Origin: Apricaphanius iberus
Lineage: Eukaryota; Chordata; Actinopteri; Cyprinodontiformes; Aphaniidae
Assembly: GCA_028564705.1 (NCBI GenBank)
Contig: JAPXFQ010000798.1
Span: forward strand, 165,001 to 229,000
Direction of reading: 5' to 3'
DNA: 64,000 nt
This document shows, in pieces, positions 59,278 to 64,000 of this stretch (its first letter is position 1; every line of letters begins with the position of its first letter). The notes beneath the pieces were generated by a model, which did not search any database, had not been told where the DNA came from, and saw only the letters and a list, made by a program, of their open reading frames with translations. The position numbers were made by a program, and so were the translations under genes.

Positions 59278-59678
59278 AAAGTAAAACACTACTACAGCCT
59301 GGTAGCTGGTGTTCCACCACTGTGATGGTACAGGTCCTTCTTTTAAGTTCTACCTTGAAGCAAAGCCTGTACTCTAAGGTCTGTAGTCTCTAGCAGCTGC
59401 ATCTTGCTCAGCTTTCAACTTGCCAAAAACAACGTTCTCATGGGCGGTCCAAAGCTAGGTAAGCGAGGCCATGAATGCTAAGTTAGCATTATGACATATG
59501 GTTGTTGGGCTTTTTCCAACTCAGGCGTTTTCTGGTCTCCCTTCTTTATGTAACTGATTCAGGGATTGGAGTTTGTATAAAATGTTCATATGCAGCATGC
59601 CTTTAGAAAACAGAGTGACTGATTTTAATGAAAGAAAACTCAGTTTTTCAAGATTTTCAGTGAAGGAGAACTTTAAGA
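59278..59678 (+). repeat. dispersed direct repeat R1, copy 2
   Basis: Second copy of 11441-11837, same orientation, about 47.8 kb away. It begins exactly where a LINE 3' end stops. Ends GGAGAACTTTAAGA, then unique sequence. Confidence 0.85.
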
Positions 59679-62600
59679 GTCATAGTCCAAAACTAAAGTT
59701 CATGTCCATTATGAACATGCAACATAAATCAGATGATCAGGGAATAAAAAAGAAAAAGAAAATAATTTTTGAGTAATTGGAGAAAGAGAAAATCCAAGAA
59801 TTTCTCATGGTTCCCGTCTAGGGTATGCGTGTCACGTAAGGAAACTTTTCATGTCTACCACGTGCTGTAATTACTGTAACTGGATATCAGAGGGAGGAAA
59901 GCAAGGGCACGGAAACAGAAAGGAGGTCATCCCAAACCATCACTCAACTAGTTGTAGCTGTACTCCAGCTGAGCGATTTATTGACCATCTTAGGAAGAGC
60001 TCCATCAGCGTCGACCAATAGTCTAAGAGTGGAAGGAGGGAGAGTCAGACAGAGGGACATAAGGAGACCAATATGGATGAGTGAGAGTCAGGGACTCCGT
60101 TTCCCTGCACTCATTGATAATGACGTACCTGGCCATCCGTTAGTCCTGTAGTCTACACTACTTATGCTCTAACTGGAAAATCAATAGGCTCCTCTCTCAG
60201 AGACCTCTGGCTGCCATGGCTCTTAGTGATTGGCAGGTCCAGCCGAAGGTTGTCCCTGGTGACTTGGATGGCTTGGTGAAGCCAGCAGAGAGGTGGGGTG
60301 GTGTTCTGTGTGTGTGTGGGGGGTCCCAGTTTGTCACTTTTGCACAAAATTAACTAAACGGGAATAGTAGCTAGAAAAAACATTAAGGATGCTTTCGGAA
60401 AGAAAAAAAGTCCTTCAGACAATCTCTGAAACCGTAGAAAGCTGTAAGTGGATCACTCCTCACGGCTCAGTTTCTTATTACTCTTTGCATCAGTCTGAAT
60501 ACAGACCATTTAAATTTAATTCAAATTATAAAAATTACTCTTTTATTAAGAATCCATGCAATAGTGTCCAAGTCCAATGTGTATCTGCAAAGATAGTATT
60601 TTTTTTGGACAATTTATTGCTACACAGTAAACTTTTTACTAAAATAGGACACTAACAAAATTTGACAATATAATCTAAAATATAAAAGTTGTACTGTATT
60701 GTATTGTTTATTTGAATAGGGACAGATACAAAAACATAGACCATTATAAAATAATGTGATGCCTGTATCATATACATGTTACATATAAATTATGCCTAAA
60801 ATAACTGAATAAGCAGAATTTGACTTTCAAAGTCATGTGTTACGTCATATGTTAGATATGTTTGTTCAGTTGCAGAATTTTGTTCAGTGACAAAAACCTC
60901 TCTATGTCCTTTTAATAATTTCTTCAGTAGAATAAACACCTTCTGGACAACCATAGCAGCTCCTTTTATTGGTATTCAGCTTGATGAATGCAGGACTTAC
61001 CTTTTATAGCTATTTATCTACAATCTGCTGTTCTTTCTTTTTACTTCAACACCAGTTGGAACACTCATATTTGAATAAATATGGTTAAATATAAATATTG
61101 GTTAATTATAAAGTACAAAGCAATAGATGTTTTTATAAAAAATAAATGAAGGCATAATTTTTGCTTAGACCAAAAGACTTCCCAGGTTAATCACCCTGCT
61201 CCTGTTCATAAATCAACCAACTAGATTTCTCAATCAGAAGGAGGTTTATTCGTCAAGTTACTGCTCACAAACAAGGAAAATGACAGTTCTGCTTTACTCT
61301 CACTGAAGATAAATAAATATATAAGAACAAAAAATAAGTTTAAAATAAAAGTTTCTATAAATATCAAACCATAATCAAAGTGTTCAATATATTGTGGATT
61401 AAATTCATTCTTAGATTGTATTTGGTGCTGCAGCCCTCAGAAAACATGTTCAATAACTTTGCTTTTTTTTTCCAACTGCAGTCAGCTTTTATATATTTCT
61501 AGAGAGCAGACTGTTCAACTCATGAAAATATAAAAACATTTGCCTCAATGCTGATGAGACTATTTGCAATACAGTCAAAATTAAAGCTAAGACAAACATA
61601 TCCTCCAGTAAGCTTCTTTTTTTGGTGCTATAAGTAGTCTCCAAGCATGATTGTGCAACAGTAACTCCACATTCAATATTAATGGCTTTGTCTAAACACA
61701 GAGTGTGTGTGTGTGTGCGCTGCTTAACACAGACTAACTCACGAGCAGGAGCACATCTGCTCTGTGACTTCATCCATTCTACTATCTACAGAGCAGATGC
61801 AAAGGCCTGCCTGGCAATTAGCTGCCTGCGCTGATTTTCCTGGAGCCCTGGATGTGTGGAGCCAGCAGCTGGCGCCCTCTGGGTTTAGAGGACAGCAACA
61901 AAATGTGTGAACAAGGACGTTAAAAATGTCCTGTGGTAGTTCCATGTCTGCTAGCCTAGCGCTCCATGTGGCCTTGTGTCCTGTGTTAACACCTTGCATA
62001 CTCCTCAGGAAAATAAAACTGTGGACTCTTAAAAAAGTCAACTCTTTCCATCAAAACCATCAACTTTGTCTTTAGAACAGAGTCTATCAACCTGTGGCTC
62101 CATATGGTCTTGGAACTACCACACTATGGTCCTTATGTTTTGAAATATAGAAGCAACAGAAAAAGGCTAGTTTAGCAGTTCTCTGTTTAAATACTATATC
62201 TGCAAAGAATTTTCACAACAGAATGACCCAAATGATACAAATAATATTTGGTTGGAAGCTTAAAGCCTGTAAGGACTGGACAGAGCTATCTCTTTATGTG
62301 GACTATCCCTACTAATAATAATCACCCGGTTTGCTTAGTTCTGGTCATGGAGATACATTTTCCAAACACAAGCAAATTCCACATATTTACAAAAACAAAT
62401 AATTATCTTTGACAAAATGTATGTAGCAAGAATGGAGGTCCCTGGTCGAGAAGGACCAGATCATCGTTTCATACCATCTCACCTGCAACTGGCACTATAA
62501 ATGTTTTCTGAAAACTGCTAAAACCAAAAAAAGTGAATAGAAAGAGGACTTCAGGAAAAGGGAAAATGAAGCAGGGGGTTGCTAGTGAGCTGGCACACAT

Positions 62601-64000
62601 TTGCAGAGCCATGGACACTTTTGTGCTCTTCTTAAAGGATCAGTTTGGAGTCACACAGGCTGAGATCAAAGGGGCCGCTGACAGCCTCTTGATCTTTTAT
62701 CCAGTCCAGATAAATCAAGGAGAGACTTCTCTGCAAGCACAGATTATTCCTAATGTTTTCACCAGATATGAAGGAGTGAATGACAATCATGTCACACACA
62801 CACTGAATAAGTAGAAGATAGGCATGAGTAAGGGGAAAAATAACCTTTTAATAACGCTGTTTAAACTGTGATGAACCTGCTTTGATTTCCTTCATTCTTA
62901 CAACAAGGAAATGTGCTTGGAGAAACACGGTCCTGTAGAAGATAGTGAGGGGAGCTGAAATGGTCGGTGTCCCTCATTAGGGTAGGCCGAGGTAAAAGAT
63001 GAGGTTACAGCTACTTAAGGTCCCCTGATGGCCAGGAGGCTCTAACAGAACTTTAAACAGTTTGATACCAAATTGAAGAAACCACTGGTGTATATATTGG
63101 TTAAAAGCGTCACACTTTAAAGCTTATTCAATCCATCTATGCATGGGTCTTAGCTGGGAAGACATTTTATTCAACTTGAAATTTTTGTAAACAGTTCAGT
63201 GAGAAATAGCCATAATGTTTGTGAGTGCAACATAAAAAGTAAAAAAGAAATAAAAACGAAAAAAAAACATTTTCCTAGTATAACACTGACTTTGTTCTTA
63301 GGAACCTCTCTTGTTAGGCTACTTATTTAAGAAAAAATTTTTTTTTAAACAGTGACAAACTGAGAAAAAATTAGTAGAGCCTAAATGAGTTAATTTCACT
63401 GTTTATATTAAGGACAAGGAGGAGATGAATGACTATCAGATCTAAATGTTTTAAGCATGTGCTTAAGCCCCTGTGTTTTATTCTGATGTCAGGAATGCTT
63501 TGTAGAAAATTAAAGCCAATAAACAGAAGATAAAAATATATTGCAGCAACTTGGACTGGCTCAGTCCCTCAGCACACCACCAGGCTGATACACCTTTAAA
63601 CCAAAAGTAGTTAAAATCCTGAGCTCCTGGTAAGATCACACATTTAAAATGATTACAGTGTTATAGAACCTTTGACTCAAAGGGTCGGGCTGTGTTTGGG
63701 CTTTAGTGGTCAGCTGATCATCTCATTAGTGCACAAATTTATAATAAAGCGCTACAGTGGGACACTAATATTATTGTGATCTTACTATAAAGATGTTACA
63801 TGTAAACCGTATGAGTCATGATGTGAACGACCGAGGCCACTCCTTCTCTCAGATCTAAACAGAAAACATGCTCTGATTGCTGCGCTCTCAGACAGAAAAT
63901 GCTGTAGTATAAATGCACTATTACCAGTCAAGTCTAAAGCTGCAGAAGTCTCCTGCATTTATATAGCAAATCCCTGATGCCCACAAGTCAGATAAAATCT
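59679..64000. other. intron, no gene seen
   Basis: About 4.3 kb with no recognised transposon and no supported exon. The minus frame near 60347-60162 (LHQAIQVTRDNLRLDL, REEPIDFPVRA) reads protein-like but has no family match. A TG run lies at 61702-61718. About 61740-61900 is GC-richer and repeat-free and could be a conserved non-coding element; this was not tested. Confidence 0.5.

Noticed and set aside
22887..64000. A MAB21L2 gene nested in the lrba intron, as known in vertebrates.
   Set aside because: No long single-exon frame with that protein was found on either strand.

Overview
This window looks like about 64 kb of a teleost fish chromosome. The evidence is vertebrate-style split exons with GT/AG splice sites, AT-rich introns, and dense fish-type repeats: several Tc1/mariner families, L2/CR1-type LINEs, a LINE of the restriction-like-endonuclease class, tRNA-derived SINEs, and hAT and Harbinger MITEs. 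No bacterial-style genes, CRISPR arrays, operons or rRNA genes were seen. The only tRNA-like sequences are SINE heads.

Host gene: five consecutive minus-strand exons (22769-22886, 22494-22596, 20624-20739, 20379-20491, 3583-3723) join in perfect phase. They encode about 197 residues spanning the end of the PH-like domain and the first half of a BEACH domain. The best match is lrba, with its paralogue nbea as the alternative. All other unique sequence is intron of this gene: at least 41 kb upstream of the first visible exon, 16.7 kb between the last two, and at least 3.6 kb downstream. The flanking exons lie outside the window.

Layout: 1-5720 holds a LINE end, a possible solo LTR, a SINE, one exon and a repeat-poor block (about 4250-5130). 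From 5724 to 13697 an old Tc1 element has been split by some 6.7 kb of nested retroelements. From 15440 to 22890 there are Tc1 fragments, microsatellites, a 0.56 kb intronic duplication and four exons. From 24140 to 31912 there are a LINE carrying a Tc1 fragment with a 43-bp minisatellite, a SINE, hAT elements and a nested hAT/Harbinger pair. From 36736 to 42855 two nearly identical 1558-bp Tc1 elements face each other in inverted orientation around a LINE. From 43420 to 49520 there are an interrupted Sleeping-Beauty-type Tc1 and a mariner-like element with three later insertions. The stretch 49520-64000 is intron with LINE 3' ends and a second copy of a 0.4 kb dispersed repeat.

The window therefore records layered insertions into the introns of one large gene; the elements do not form a pathway. 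The strongest points are: (1) the inverted Tc1 pair, both lacking the segment that normally carries the first catalytic aspartate; (2) a 43-bp minisatellite born inside a Tc1 transposase gene; (3) nested insertions dated by intact target-site duplications; (4) a direct duplication flanking two coding exons. I found no convincing new biological system.
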